12,089 nt of DNA from Clostridia bacterium (GCA_030445875.1 JASUSX010000035.1:1-12089), one strand, 5' to 3'; numbered from the stretch's first letter, positions 1 through 7,999 are shown. Numbers and translations are program-made. The notes: generated by a model from the letters alone, not told the origin.

Positions 1-2419
1 ATGCTTGCTCCAGCTGCATTACCTCTGTCTCCCCCTGGGTAATCGTCCCCCCGGCATCCACCGGGCCGAAGTATATTTCCACCCTGATATCCTCTGGTTG
101 TAAAGGACCCGGAGAGACAACGGCCCTGACCGCCAGGTTATCACCGACGGCCAGCCCCCTCTCCCTGTCGTCCTCAACCTTTTCTACTTTTACCTGGGAC
201 CACCCGTCCCGCACCCTGGCCCTCCAGGCGGCCATCTCCCTGGCCCCTGCCTGGCCCCCGGCCGCCAGTCGCTGGTAGAGGCTGGCCCCGGGGAGATAAA
301 ACTGCCGGTTGTATTCCTGGACCATGCGGTGGGTATTGAAAACCGGCGCCAGGGTCTGGATCGAGTCCTTCATCATGGCCACCCACCCGGACGGTAATCC
401 CCCGGTGTCACGGTCGTAGAACAGGGGGATAACCTCCTTTTCCAGTATCTGGTAGAGCAGTTCTGTTTCCCTGGCGTCCTGGTCAGCATCATCGGTATAA
501 TCCTCCCCGCAGCCGATGGCCCAGCCGATAGCCGGGGTCCAGGCCTCATCCCACCAGCCATCCAGGGTGCTCACATGGAGGGCGCCGTTCAGGACCGCCT
601 TCATCCCGCTGGTGCTGCTGGCTTCCAGGGGTCGCCGGGGATTGCCCAGCCAGACATCTACCCCCTGCACCAGGTAACGTGCCATCTCCAGATCGTAATC
701 CTCCAGGAAGACCAGATGGGATCGGAAGCCGGCCTGGTGGGCAAAAACCAGGAGGGCCTGGATTAATTTCTTGCCTTCGGCATCGCCGGGATGCGCTTTG
801 CCGGCATAGATAATCTGCACCGGCCGCCGGGGGTCGTTTAGTAACCTGGCCAGTCGTTCCGGCTGGCTGAAAAGCAGGGTGGGCCGCTTGTAGGCAGCGA
901 AACGGCGGGCAAAGCCGATGGTCAAGGCGTCGGGATGCAAAACCTCGCTGGCGGCCGCTATCTCCTGCCGGCCCGCACCCCGGGCTGCCAGTTGCCCCGC
1001 CAGTTTCCTCCGGGCGTAACCCACCAGCTCCGCCCGCTGCTCCTCGTGGGCCTGCCATAATTCCCGGGCTGGTATGCTGGCGATACCAGCCCAGCTGGCT
1101 TCCCCGGCCGGGTCGTCCCGCCAGGCCGGCCCCATGTAGCGGTCGTAAAGGGTGGACAGCCTGTCCCCCACCCAGGTGAGGGTATGGACGCCGTTGGTAA
1201 TGGCCCGGATGGGCAATTCCTCCTCCGGAACTTCCGACCAGAGGGATTGCCACATCCGGCGGGCTGTCCTACCATGGAGGTTACTGACACCGTTGGCCCA
1301 GGACGACAGGTGCAGGGCCAGGACAGCCATGTTGAAGGGTTCCTGCTGGTTGTAGGGGTCTTTACGGCCCAGGCCCAGGAATTTCTGGCGGGAGAGGCCA
1401 AGGGACTGGTAATACTCGGTGAAGTATTTATCCATGAGGTAGGGTGGAAACAGGTCAATACCGGCCGCCACCGGGGTATGGGTGGTAAAGATGTGGCCGC
1501 TGGCGGCCAGTTCTGCGGCGGCAGCAAAATCCAGGTTGTACTTCTCCTTGAGATAACGGACCCGCTCCAGGGCCAGGAAAGCCGAATGGCCTTCATTCAG
1601 GTGGCAGATGGTTGGCTCTAAACCCAGGGCTACCAGCGCCCGGACGCCGCCGATGCCCAGGAGGATTTCCTGCTGGATCCGCTTTTCCAGGTCACCGCCG
1701 TAGAGACGGTCGCTAATGCGGCGGTCGTCCTCCCGGTTATCCGGGCAATCGGCGTCCAGGAGGTAGAGGTTGAGGCGCCCCACCCGCGCCCGCCAGACCT
1801 GCACCCATACTTCCCGGTCGGGGAAGGCTATCTGGACGGTACGGGGGCTACCATCAGCCTGGCGTTCCAGTTCCAGGGGCAGGTCAAAAAAATTGCTGGC
1901 CGGGTAGATTTCCTGCTGCCAGCCCTGGTAATCGAGGCGCTGGCGGAAGTAGCCCTCCCGGTACAGGAGGCCCACACCTACCAGGGGCAGGCCCAGGTCG
2001 CTGGCTGATTTCAGGTGATCCCCGGCCAGGATACCCAGGCCCCCGGCGTAGATGGGCAGGGCCGGGCTTAACCCAAACTCAGCCGAAAAGTAGGCTATGA
2101 GCGGCCTGTCGGTAAGGCCCTGTTCCTGGCCTCCGGCCAGGGGGCCCTCCAGGTAGGCGCGGTAATCCTGCCCAATGCGGTCCACCTCACCCGTAAAGGC
2201 GGGGTCGCCAGCCCGGGCCTGGAGGCGTTCTGCCCGCAACAGGCGCAGGAAGAGGATGGGATTGCCCACCACAGCCTCCCAGAGGCCGGGGTCCAGGCGG
2301 CGGAAAAGGTCCGCTGCTTCCCGGTAGCGGGGCCAGTAGAGGTTGCAGGCTAATTCCGCCAGGGGCTGCAGTTTCTCTGGCAGGCGCAGTTGCACGTCAA
2401 ACAAATGGGCTAAGGGCAT
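1..2419 (-). CDS. glgP: Alpha-glucan (glycogen/maltodextrin) phosphorylase, GT35 short type, 3' end outside window
   Basis: This enzyme would release glucose-1-phosphate from the non-reducing ends of glycogen or maltodextrin in the cytoplasm, using pyridoxal phosphate. The frame is open from an ATG at 2419 to the window edge (806 codons), so only a short C-terminal piece should be missing compared with the roughly 850 residues usual for this family. Residues about 10-110 look like the DUF3417 domain that begins the short bacterial/archaeal phosphorylases. They are followed by FSAEFGL (111-117) and the glycine-rich YAGGLGILAGDH stretch (from 124). The PLP lysine is K607 in the motif TSGMKA. 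The start is supported by GGAGGGAG ending 8 bases upstream. It lies 194 bases downstream of the GH57-GT4 gene on the same strand, fitting a glycogen turnover cluster. Maltodextrin and glycogen preference cannot be separated from sequence alone. Family assignment is firm. Confidence 0.95.
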   Translation of the reverse strand, partial: MPLAHLFDVQLRLPEKLQPLAELACNLYWPRYREAADLFRRLDPGLWEAVVGNPILFLRLLRAERLQARAGDPAFTGEVDRIGQDYRAYLEGPLAGGQEQGLTDRPLIAYFSAEFGLSPALPIYAGGLGILAGDHLKSASDLGLPLVGVGLLYREGYFRQRLDYQGWQQEIYPASNFFDLPLELERQADGSPRTVQIAFPDREVWVQVWRARVGRLNLYLLDADCPDNREDDRRISDRLYGGDLEKRIQQEILLGIGGVRALVALGLEPTICHLNEGHSAFLALERVRYLKEKYNLDFAAAAELAASGHIFTTHTPVAAGIDLFPPYLMDKYFTEYYQSLGLSRQKFLGLGRKDPYNQQEPFNMAVLALHLSSWANGVSNLHGRTARRMWQSLWSEVPEEELPIRAITNGVHTLTWVGDRLSTLYDRYMGPAWRDDPAGEASWAGIASIPARELWQAHEEQRAELVGYARRKLAGQLAARGAGRQEIAAASEVLHPDALTIGFARRFAAYKRPTLLFSQPERLARLLNDPRRPVQIIYAGKAHPGDAEGKKLIQALLVFAHQAGFRSHLVFLEDYDLEMARYLVQGVDVWLGNPRRPLEASSTSGMKAVLNGALHVSTLDGWWDEAWTPAIGWAIGCGEDYTDDADQDARETELLYQILEKEVIPLFYDRDTGGLPSGWVAMMKDSIQTLAPVFNTHRMVQEYNRQFYLPGASLYQRLAAGGQAGAREMAAWRARVRDGWSQVKVEKVEDDRERGLAVGDNLAVRAVVSPGPLQPEDIRVEIYFGPVDAGGTITQGETEVMQLEQA

Positions 2420-2519
2420 TAATACCGCTCCCTCCGAAATAGGCATCTGCCAAAAATGAATATCAATGTCACCCTGCTGCTAGGGGTGAGGCAGGTTCCC
2501 TTCGGGCGCTGGTTGCGCC

Positions 2520-2525
2520 ATTATA
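2520..2525 (-). promoter_or_regulatory. Candidate -10 box for the phosphorylase gene
   Basis: A perfect TATAAT reads leftward about 100 bases upstream of the phosphorylase ATG, inside the gap after the GH57-GT4 gene. There is no recognisable -35 box at 16-18 bases and no extended -10 TG, so this is weak evidence. Downstream of it the leader can form a small stem (TCACCC paired with GGGTGA, 9-base loop) before the ribosome binding site. Read-through from the upstream operon is the alternative. Confidence 0.3.
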
Positions 2526-2591
2526 CTATCCTGAAAAATAATGCTCTCCCCTTTTCATCCTTCTGCTGATGCCGCCTGGCAGCATGGGCGT

Positions 2592-2613
2592 CTTGTATCG
2601 AACTTGTATCGAA
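2592..2613. repeat. Tandem 11-base direct repeat
   Basis: CTTGTATCGAA occurs twice with no gap (2592-2602 and 2603-2613) and abuts the stop codon of the GH57-GT4 gene at 2614-2616. Both copies are exact. It looks like a small local duplication. No function can be assigned. Confidence 0.85.
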
Positions 2614-5421
2614 CTAAGCGCAAATGTTGGTGCCTGTGTTTGCGCGAGCCTGGAGGACTTCCCTGTACAGGTTCATGGTTTGCCGGGCAACGGCCGGCCA
2701 GGTATATTCCTCTTCTACCCGCGCCCTGGCCCGCTGGCTCAGTTCTCCGGCCAGGTCCGGGTTCTGGAAGATAGTAACCAGGCAGCGTGCCAGTTCCCCG
2801 GCATCGCCCGGGGTAAAGGCAAGCCCTGTTACGCCGTCCTCGACCACTTCGGCCAGCCCCCCGGTCCGGGAAACGATCACCGGTACCCCGGCGGCCATGG
2901 CTTCCAGGGCGACGATGCCGAAGGGCTCGTACAGGCTGGGGAAAACGGCCACCTGGCTCCTGGCCAGGAGCTGGTTGCGGACGGCTTCCGAGACAAAGCC
3001 GGTAAACTCCACCTGCCCGGCCACCCCCAGGCGGCCAGCCAGGGCCTGCAGCTCCCCCGCGTAAGGGCCGGCGCCGGCGATGGTAAGCCGGACATCGGGG
3101 TAGAGGCCACCCAGCCGGGCCAGGGCCTCCAGCAGGACCTGCACCCCTTTCTCCACCACCAGGCGGCCGACGAAAAGGATATCGCGCCCATCCCGGTTGA
3201 CGCTGGTAAGCTGGATGGGACGGACCGCATTGGGTATTACCTGCAGGTCCCCTCCGGGCCGGAAGAGGCGCCTGATCTCCCCTTCCATGTAGCGGCTACA
3301 GCAGATTACCCGGTCAGCCCGGGCCACCAGCCCGGCCTCTATCCGGTGGATGGCCCTCTGGGTAGGGTTATGCAAGCCTTTGTTGCGGCCGTATTCCGTA
3401 GCGTGGATGGTGGCTACCAGGGGGAGGCTGTATTCCTCCTGGAGTTCCCGCGCCGCAGCAGCTACCAGCCAGTCGTGGGCGTGGAGGATTACAGGGACCC
3501 GGCAACCGGCGAGCAATTCCCGGCCGGCATCGGCCAGGGCCAGGTTTAGTTGCAGCACCCAGGAGAGGAAGTCGACATCCCCGCCGGGCTGCTGGGGGGT
3601 GGGCAGGTAATGGACATAAACGCCTCCCTGCAGCCTGGTCCGGGCCTCCCGGCCCCGGGCCAGGGTGAGGATATGGACCTCCATACCTAACCGGGCCAGG
3701 GCTTCCGCCAGGTCGCGGACATGAATACCCAGGCCACCCACATGGTGCGGGGGGAACTCCCAGCTCAGCATCAGGACCACCGGCCCCTGGTTAGCGGCCC
3801 GGGCTAGGGCCGGCTGGCCGGGGTGGACCGGCCGGTAAAGGCGGAAATCCAGCCGGGGGAAGATGTTGTCCCTGGCCTCCAGCGTAGCCAGGTAGTCGGC
3901 GTCCAGGCGGCCGCATTGATAATCCCGGTAAATCTTGAAGAAGTTCTCCAGGTGTTCCTCCAGGCGTTGGTGGGCGTAAAGGACCATGGTCCGGCTGGTG
4001 ATGATAAATGGCCAATCGCTGCTCTGGGCCAGGAGTAACTCCCTGGCCGCCTGGTTTAAGGCTCGCTCCTGGAGGGGTGAGGGGTGCCGGCAACCGCTAG
4101 CCAGGGTGACCATGGCCTTCTCGGCCCGGTGGAGGTAGGGATAGAGCCAGTCGGTATTCTGGTTCAGCCACACCCGGTTATAGCCGCCCTCCCCCCAGCT
4201 GGAGGGGCCCAGGGATACCTCCTGGCGCGGTGGGTGCTGCTCCAGGTAACCGGAAAGGGTCGTCAGCCGGGTCTGGCAGGTCGGGCTAGCGGCCAGGCGC
4301 AGCACATCTTCCAGCCAGTCCGGCCCCTCAAACCACCAGTGGCCGAAGAGCTCGGCGTCGTAGGGCGCTACCACCACCGGCTGCTCCGGCATTTGCCTGG
4401 ACCAGTATGCCAGTTGCCGGTCGCGGTTAAGCAGAAAGTCGCGGGCGTGTTCCCGGGCCTGCTCCCGGGCCGCCTGGAAATCGTAGGGCTCCTTGGCCTC
4501 GGTTTGGCCGGTAATGCGGTAATACTTCAGGCCCGTATCCCCCCGGATACCGCCGATGAGGTAAGGCTGCAGGTAATTAAAGTCCAGGTCATAGCCGATG
4601 TCGCGGTAGAACTCCCGGTACACGGGAACGCCGGGGTAACCCTCCGTACGGCTCCAGACCTGGTGGGAAGTCTCCCAGTCGCGGCCGAAAACGGCCGTCC
4701 CCCCGGCGAGTTGGATCGGAGCATAAACGGCCGTGGCCACCCGTGGCGAAGCCTGCAACAGCCCGTGGCTGGCCACCAGAAAGTATTTTATACCCTCGGC
4801 CCGTAATACCTCCTCCACCCCGGGCACATAACCACACTCGGGTAGCCACATGCCGGCCGGCAGGTGGCCGAAAACAGCGGCAAAAAGGTCCACTGCCGCC
4901 CGGACCTGGACCCGCCAGGACTCCCTGGTCAGCATCAGGGGCAGGTAGCCGTGGGTAGCACAGGTAGTTATGAGTTCCAGGTATCCCTGTTCCTGCAACC
5001 GCTTCAGGAGAGCTGTCAGGTTCCCTCCGCAGGTTCCCTGAAAAGCCCGCGTCACGGCTGTGATGCGCTGGTAGTAAAAGGCAGCCAGGGAATGAAAGAC
5101 CGGGTCTGGTTCCGTCCGCTCCAGCTCCCGGGCGGCCAGGTCCTCCAGGTTACCCAGGTAACGACCGTAGCGCTCCTGGAGACGGGGGTCAATCAACATG
5201 CTGAGTAACGTCGGCGACAGGGAGAGGGTGAGCTTAAAGTCTACCCCCTCGGCGGCCAGCCTTTCCCAGCTTGCAAGCAGGGGCAGGTAGGACTCCGTCA
5301 GGGCTTCATAGAGCCATTTTTCCTCCAGGCTGAGGTAATCCTCCAGATTGTGCACATAGGGCAAGTGGGCATGCAGGACCAGGGCCAGGTAACCTGAGGT
5401 AGTGTCTGCCTTACTGGCCAT
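2614..5421 (-). CDS. Fusion protein: GH57 1,4-alpha-glucan branching-enzyme module + GT4 glycosyltransferase
   Basis: The 935-residue product joins two enzymes of alpha-glucan synthesis. Residues about 10-525 are a GH57 branching-enzyme module: HAHLPY (17-22), the nucleophile region WLPECGY with E195, the acid region PYDAELFGHWWFEG with D355, and a DUF1957-type helical part containing QSSDWPFI near 466-473. Residues about 545-930 are a GT4 (GT-B fold) glycosyltransferase: EFPPHHVGGLGIHV (555-568) at the donor/acceptor cleft, R753 and K758 in the phosphate-binding part, and the E-x7-E motif E832/E840. The GT4 N-terminus resembles those of ADP-glucose-using glucan synthases, so I infer one polypeptide that both elongates and branches glycogen; the donor is not proven. 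No signal peptide is seen, so it should be cytoplasmic. AAGGAGG lies 12 bases before the ATG, next to the stop of the DUF4912 gene, implying cotranscription. Stand-alone GH57 branching enzymes are usually about 520-560 residues. Confidence 0.93.
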   Translation of the reverse strand: MASKADTTSGYLALVLHAHLPYVHNLEDYLSLEEKWLYEALTESYLPLLASWERLAAEGVDFKLTLSLSPTLLSMLIDPRLQERYGRYLGNLEDLAARELERTEPDPVFHSLAAFYYQRITAVTRAFQGTCGGNLTALLKRLQEQGYLELITTCATHGYLPLMLTRESWRVQVRAAVDLFAAVFGHLPAGMWLPECGYVPGVEEVLRAEGIKYFLVASHGLLQASPRVATAVYAPIQLAGGTAVFGRDWETSHQVWSRTEGYPGVPVYREFYRDIGYDLDFNYLQPYLIGGIRGDTGLKYYRITGQTEAKEPYDFQAAREQAREHARDFLLNRDRQLAYWSRQMPEQPVVVAPYDAELFGHWWFEGPDWLEDVLRLAASPTCQTRLTTLSGYLEQHPPRQEVSLGPSSWGEGGYNRVWLNQNTDWLYPYLHRAEKAMVTLASGCRHPSPLQERALNQAARELLLAQSSDWPFIITSRTMVLYAHQRLEEHLENFFKIYRDYQCGRLDADYLATLEARDNIFPRLDFRLYRPVHPGQPALARAANQGPVVLMLSWEFPPHHVGGLGIHVRDLAEALARLGMEVHILTLARGREARTRLQGGVYVHYLPTPQQPGGDVDFLSWVLQLNLALADAGRELLAGCRVPVILHAHDWLVAAAARELQEEYSLPLVATIHATEYGRNKGLHNPTQRAIHRIEAGLVARADRVICCSRYMEGEIRRLFRPGGDLQVIPNAVRPIQLTSVNRDGRDILFVGRLVVEKGVQVLLEALARLGGLYPDVRLTIAGAGPYAGELQALAGRLGVAGQVEFTGFVSEAVRNQLLARSQVAVFPSLYEPFGIVALEAMAAGVPVIVSRTGGLAEVVEDGVTGLAFTPGDAGELARCLVTIFQNPDLAGELSQRARARVEEEYTWPAVARQTMNLYREVLQARANTGTNICA

Positions 5422-5441
5422 ACGTTATCCAGACCTCCTTA

Positions 5442-5891
5442 TCAGGACCAGGCAAAGATACTGGCGGGTGGCTCGCTCTCCGGGGATGTCCCTGCGGTTA
5501 ACGGGTTGGCCCCCCGGTGGCCGGGGTGGACGGCCGGGTCCTCCTCGTGAACAGGTTGCCGCCAGGGTACAGCGGTGTGGTTGAAAAGGACAAATTCCCC
5601 GGCCGGACCCCTGGCGCCCAGTTCCACCTGGTAGTTGCCATATGTATCCAGGTGGGAGAAGTAATGGCCGCCTGGCTCCAGGGCAGGTAAGTATACTTCC
5701 TGTTCCGGTGGCTGGTCATCGTGACGGCGCAAGCGGAGGGTAAAACGCATCTCGGGATGGATAGCCTGAAAAAATTCCCGCAGGGTAGCCCATCTTGCCG
5801 GGGTGAAATCCCAGTAAACATAAAGGACATGCGGATCCTGGGGCAGACATATCAAGGCGTTTTGGCGATAGCAGCAGGCCTCTCCCAGCAT
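5442..5891 (-). CDS. DUF4912 domain protein
   Basis: This 149-residue protein of unknown function matches my recollection of the DUF4912 pattern: DPHVLYVYWDF (19-29), a strand-rich middle, and NYQVELG (86-92). The alternating hydrophobic and aromatic residues suggest a beta-sandwich or carbohydrate-binding-like fold, which is inference. The last 35 or so residues are Pro/Glu/His-rich and probably disordered. There is no signal peptide or membrane segment. It is the first gene of the leftward operon, 20 bases before the GH57-GT4 fusion. DUF4912 genes are, to my knowledge, often found beside GH57/DUF1957 genes, which points to an accessory role in alpha-glucan metabolism. The ATG at 5891 is preceded by AAGGAG with good spacing. 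The domain call is fairly confident; the role is not known. Confidence 0.8.
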   Translation of the reverse strand: MLGEACCYRQNALICLPQDPHVLYVYWDFTPARWATLREFFQAIHPEMRFTLRLRRHDDQPPEQEVYLPALEPGGHYFSHLDTYGNYQVELGARGPAGEFVLFNHTAVPWRQPVHEEDPAVHPGHRGANPLTAGTSPESEPPASIFAWS

Positions 5892-5936
5892 CTTGGCTTC
5901 TCTCCTTAACCTATATTTAATTTTTTCTTAACTGTC

Positions 5937-5957
5937 TACTAACAAAAACCGTTACTA
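5937..5957. promoter_or_regulatory. Imperfect inverted repeat, candidate operator
   Basis: TACTAAC and GTTACTA are separated by 7 bases (7-7-7 layout) and match as a dyad at 6 of 7 positions. The dyad lies immediately downstream of the predicted leftward start point (about 5961), a typical place for a repressor site. No regulator gene is present in the window, and short dyads also arise by chance in AT-rich DNA. Confidence 0.35.
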
Positions 5958-5967
5958 TTCATTTTTA

Positions 5968-5996
5968 TTTGTAGCATATCTTACCATCCATATCAA
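5968..5996 (-). promoter_or_regulatory. SigA-type promoter for the DUF4912 / GH57-GT4 operon
   Basis: Reading leftward, TTGATA (5 of 6 to the -35 consensus) is followed after exactly 17 bases by TACAAA (4 of 6 to the -10 consensus), which is preceded by TGC, making an extended -10. Transcription would start near 5961, about 70 bases before the DUF4912 ATG. Confidence 0.65.
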
Positions 5997-6006
5997 TCCC
6001 CCCAGG

Positions 6007-6035
6007 AAAAAAATCCGGGTTTATCTTATGCCCGG
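6007..6035 (-). terminator. Weak leftward intrinsic-terminator-like hairpin
   Basis: Reading leftward, CCGGG and CCCGG can pair across an 11-base loop, followed by A and seven Ts. The stem is only 5 bases, so it is marginal. It lies just upstream of the leftward promoter and could shield the operon from antisense transcription coming out of the GH13 gene. Confidence 0.35.
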
Positions 6036-6108
6036 CCTCGGGACGGCAGAACTGGCGGGAAAAAATTTACTGGCTTGTGAAAGAGGCATCGCCAAAACCC
6101 TGTTGCTG

Positions 6109-6117
6109 TGGTATGAT
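6109..6117 (+). promoter_or_regulatory. Candidate extended -10 promoter for the GH13 gene
   Basis: TGGTATGAT is an extended -10 (TG, one base, then a hexamer matching TATAAT at 5 of 6). No good -35 box lies 16-18 bases upstream, which extended -10 promoters can tolerate. The start point would be near 6124, giving a leader of about 78 bases. Confidence 0.4.
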
Positions 6118-6201
6118 ATTGTCCGGCGCAGGTTACTTATAGCAAGCCTGCCCGAGGGGTAGATTATACTTACTTACGGTTATCTCGCGGAGGTACGGCC
6201 T

Positions 6202-7962
6202 ATGCTCTACCATCACCTGAACAGGCGTTTTTGCCAGCCCCTGGCGGCCAACAAAGTCCTCCTGCGCCTGAAGGCCGGGCGCCAGGAGCAGCAATCCTGC
6301 CAGGTAGTTTACGAAGATGGCAGCCTCCAGGCCGCCCCCATGTACCTTTACGCCCGCACCCCCCATTACCTCTACTACCAGGCGGAGATCGAGCTCTCCC
6401 GGCCCTGGGAGTGCCGCTATTTTTTCCGCAGCCAGGTCAAGGGCAAGGAACCCTGCTACCTCCTGGCCAGGGGCGACAGGTCGGGGGAAAGGCCGTTTTT
6501 TTATCGCTGGGGCGCGGCGGATATCTTTACCGTCCCCGATTGGATCTACGATGCCGTCTCCTACCAGATCTTTCCCGATCGGTTTTACAACGGCGACCCG
6601 GCCAACGACCCACCCGGCACCCGCCCCTGGGGAGAAGACCCCACCCGGGACAACTTCTTCGGTGGCGACCTGGAAGGCATCCGGGCTAAAATACCCTATC
6701 TGAGGTTTTTAGGGGTTAACGTCCTGTGGCTTAACCCCATCTTCGCTTCTCCTTCCAACCACCGCTATAATACCAGCGATTACCTGGCCGTTGACCCGGC
6801 CCTGGGGGACACGACCACCCTGGTACGCCTGACGGAGTCCCTCCACGCCGCCGGTATGCGCCTGATCCTGGACGGTGTCTTTAACCACACAGGCACCGAT
6901 TTCTTTGCTTTCCGGGATGTGGTGGCCCGCGGCCCCGCTTCCCCTTACCGCGACTGGTACTACTTTCACGGCTTCCCGGTTAACAGCGGGCCCCCGGCCA
7001 ACTACGCCTGCTGGTGGGATATCCCCAGCCTGCCCAAGCTCAAGGCTACCAATCCTGAAGTACGTAATTACCTGCTCCAGGTGGGCACCTACTGGCTGCG
7101 GGAGGCCGGCAGCGACGGCTGGCGCCTGGATGTGCCCAACGAAATCGAGCCCACCTTCTGGCAGGAGTTCCGCCAGCAGGTCAAAGCCACCAACCCCGAG
7201 GCCTACATTGTGGGCGAGATATGGCATGACGCCCGTTTCTGGCTCCAGGCCGGCCTCTTCGACGGGGTGATGAATTACCTCTTCCGCGACCTGGTCCTGG
7301 CCTACTTTGCCCGGCGACGCTTCCCCCTCTCCACCCTGGACTTCCTCCTGGGCCTTATCCGCCTGCGCTACCCGGAGGCCGCCAACTTTGCCCTCCTGAA
7401 CCTGCTGGGTAGCCACGATACCGCCCGGGTCATCACCGCCTTCCAGGAAGGGCTACGCAGCCTGCCCGGCCATTCCGGGAGCTACGGCGAAGCTGTCACC
7501 CACCTGCGGCCAGCCATCATCCTCCAGCTAACCTACCCCGGTGCCCCTTTGATTTACTACGGCGACGAGGTCGGCCTCACCGGCGGCCCGGATCCCGATT
7601 GCCGCCGTACTATGCCATGGGATCCGGGCGCCTGGGATCAGGATCTGCAGGGCCTTTACCGGCGCCTCATTGCCCTGCGCCACCAGTTGGCGCCCCTGCG
7701 GCGCGGCTTTTTCGAACCCCTCTTTAGCGATGATGCAGCCGCGGTCTACGCCTATGCCCGCCGCATCGGGGAGGAAAGGGTCATTGTGGTCCTGAATACC
7801 AGCGACGCCCCGCAAACCGTCAACCTGGCAGCAGGCGACCTGGCCTTCCCCGACGGCCAAACCCTGCGGGACGGTTTAGGCGACCGCTACTTCACCGTAC
7901 AGGACAGCCGGATCGCCCTGCCCCTGGCCGCCAACTCCGGGGCTATCCTGCACCGGGTCTAA
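6202..7962 (+). CDS. GH13 neopullulanase / cyclomaltodextrinase / maltogenic amylase-type hydrolase
   Basis: This 586-residue enzyme should cut alpha-1,4 (and perhaps some alpha-1,6) bonds in cyclodextrins, pullulan-like or branched dextrins. It has no signal peptide, so it probably acts in the cytoplasm. Residues about 10-105 form a short CBM34-like N-terminal domain, followed by the (beta/alpha)8 barrel from YQIFPDRF (121-128). The four GH13 regions are clear: DGVFNHTG (D224, H229), GWRLDVPNE (nucleophile D310), VGEIWHD (acid/base E339) and LLGSHDTAR (H405, D406). The strings GWRLDVxNE, VGEIWHD, MNYLF and MPWD are typical of the cyclomaltodextrinase/neopullulanase subfamily. Domain C runs from about 490 to the end. 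Length matches the family (about 580-590). The ATG is set by GGAGG 8 bases upstream. It is divergent from the glycogen operon, where it could trim branched limit dextrins. Exact substrate preference within the subfamily is open. Confidence 0.93.
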   Translation: MLYHHLNRRFCQPLAANKVLLRLKAGRQEQQSCQVVYEDGSLQAAPMYLYARTPHYLYYQAEIELSRPWECRYFFRSQVKGKEPCYLLARGDRSGERPFFYRWGAADIFTVPDWIYDAVSYQIFPDRFYNGDPANDPPGTRPWGEDPTRDNFFGGDLEGIRAKIPYLRFLGVNVLWLNPIFASPSNHRYNTSDYLAVDPALGDTTTLVRLTESLHAAGMRLILDGVFNHTGTDFFAFRDVVARGPASPYRDWYYFHGFPVNSGPPANYACWWDIPSLPKLKATNPEVRNYLLQVGTYWLREAGSDGWRLDVPNEIEPTFWQEFRQQVKATNPEAYIVGEIWHDARFWLQAGLFDGVMNYLFRDLVLAYFARRRFPLSTLDFLLGLIRLRYPEAANFALLNLLGSHDTARVITAFQEGLRSLPGHSGSYGEAVTHLRPAIILQLTYPGAPLIYYGDEVGLTGGPDPDCRRTMPWDPGAWDQDLQGLYRRLIALRHQLAPLRRGFFEPLFSDDAAAVYAYARRIGEERVIVVLNTSDAPQTVNLAAGDLAFPDGQTLRDGLGDRYFTVQDSRIALPLAANSGAILHRV

Positions 7963-7999
7963 AAAATCTTGCCAGCCCGTTCCCCTTTTATGTTAAGTG

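Larger units (their letters stand above)
5892..6201. other. Divergent intergenic control region (310 bases)
   Basis: No gene is seen here. The left part (about 5900-6015) is clearly more AT-rich than the flanking genes. It holds a leftward promoter for the DUF4912/GH57-GT4 operon, a dyad near its start point, and a weak leftward hairpin plus T-run. The right part holds a candidate extended -10 promoter and the ribosome binding site (GGAGG, 6189-6193) for the GH13 gene. I found no convincing catabolite-response (cre) site. Confidence 0.7.

Noticed and set aside
546..1596. Two overlapping minus-strand frames (235 and 212 codons) within the phosphorylase
   Set aside because: They are out of frame with the continuous 806-codon phosphorylase reading frame, which carries the PLP-lysine motif.
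2563..2592. Hairpin after the GH57-GT4 gene (ATGCTGC / GCGGCAT) as a terminator
   Set aside because: A 7-base stem with a 3-base loop is possible, but no T-run follows it on the minus strand.
2569..3549. Long plus-strand open frame (326 codons) antisense to the GH57-GT4 gene
   Set aside because: It mirrors the GT4 coding region, has no recognisable domain, and is rich in Pro/Gly/Gln as expected from the complement of GC-rich CDS.
4084..4806. Plus-strand open frame of 240 codons opposite the GH57 module
   Set aside because: Shadow frame: the minus strand shows intact GH57 catalytic motifs across the same bases, and the plus frame shows no family features.
6071..6094. Catabolite-response (cre) site before the GH13 gene
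   Set aside because: TGTGAAAGAGGCATCG has a partial TGAAA half but lacks the central CG and the matching right half.
6709..7416. Minus-strand frame of 235 codons opposite the GH13 gene
   Set aside because: Covers the GH13 catalytic core on the other strand and shows no domain or ribosome binding site of its own.
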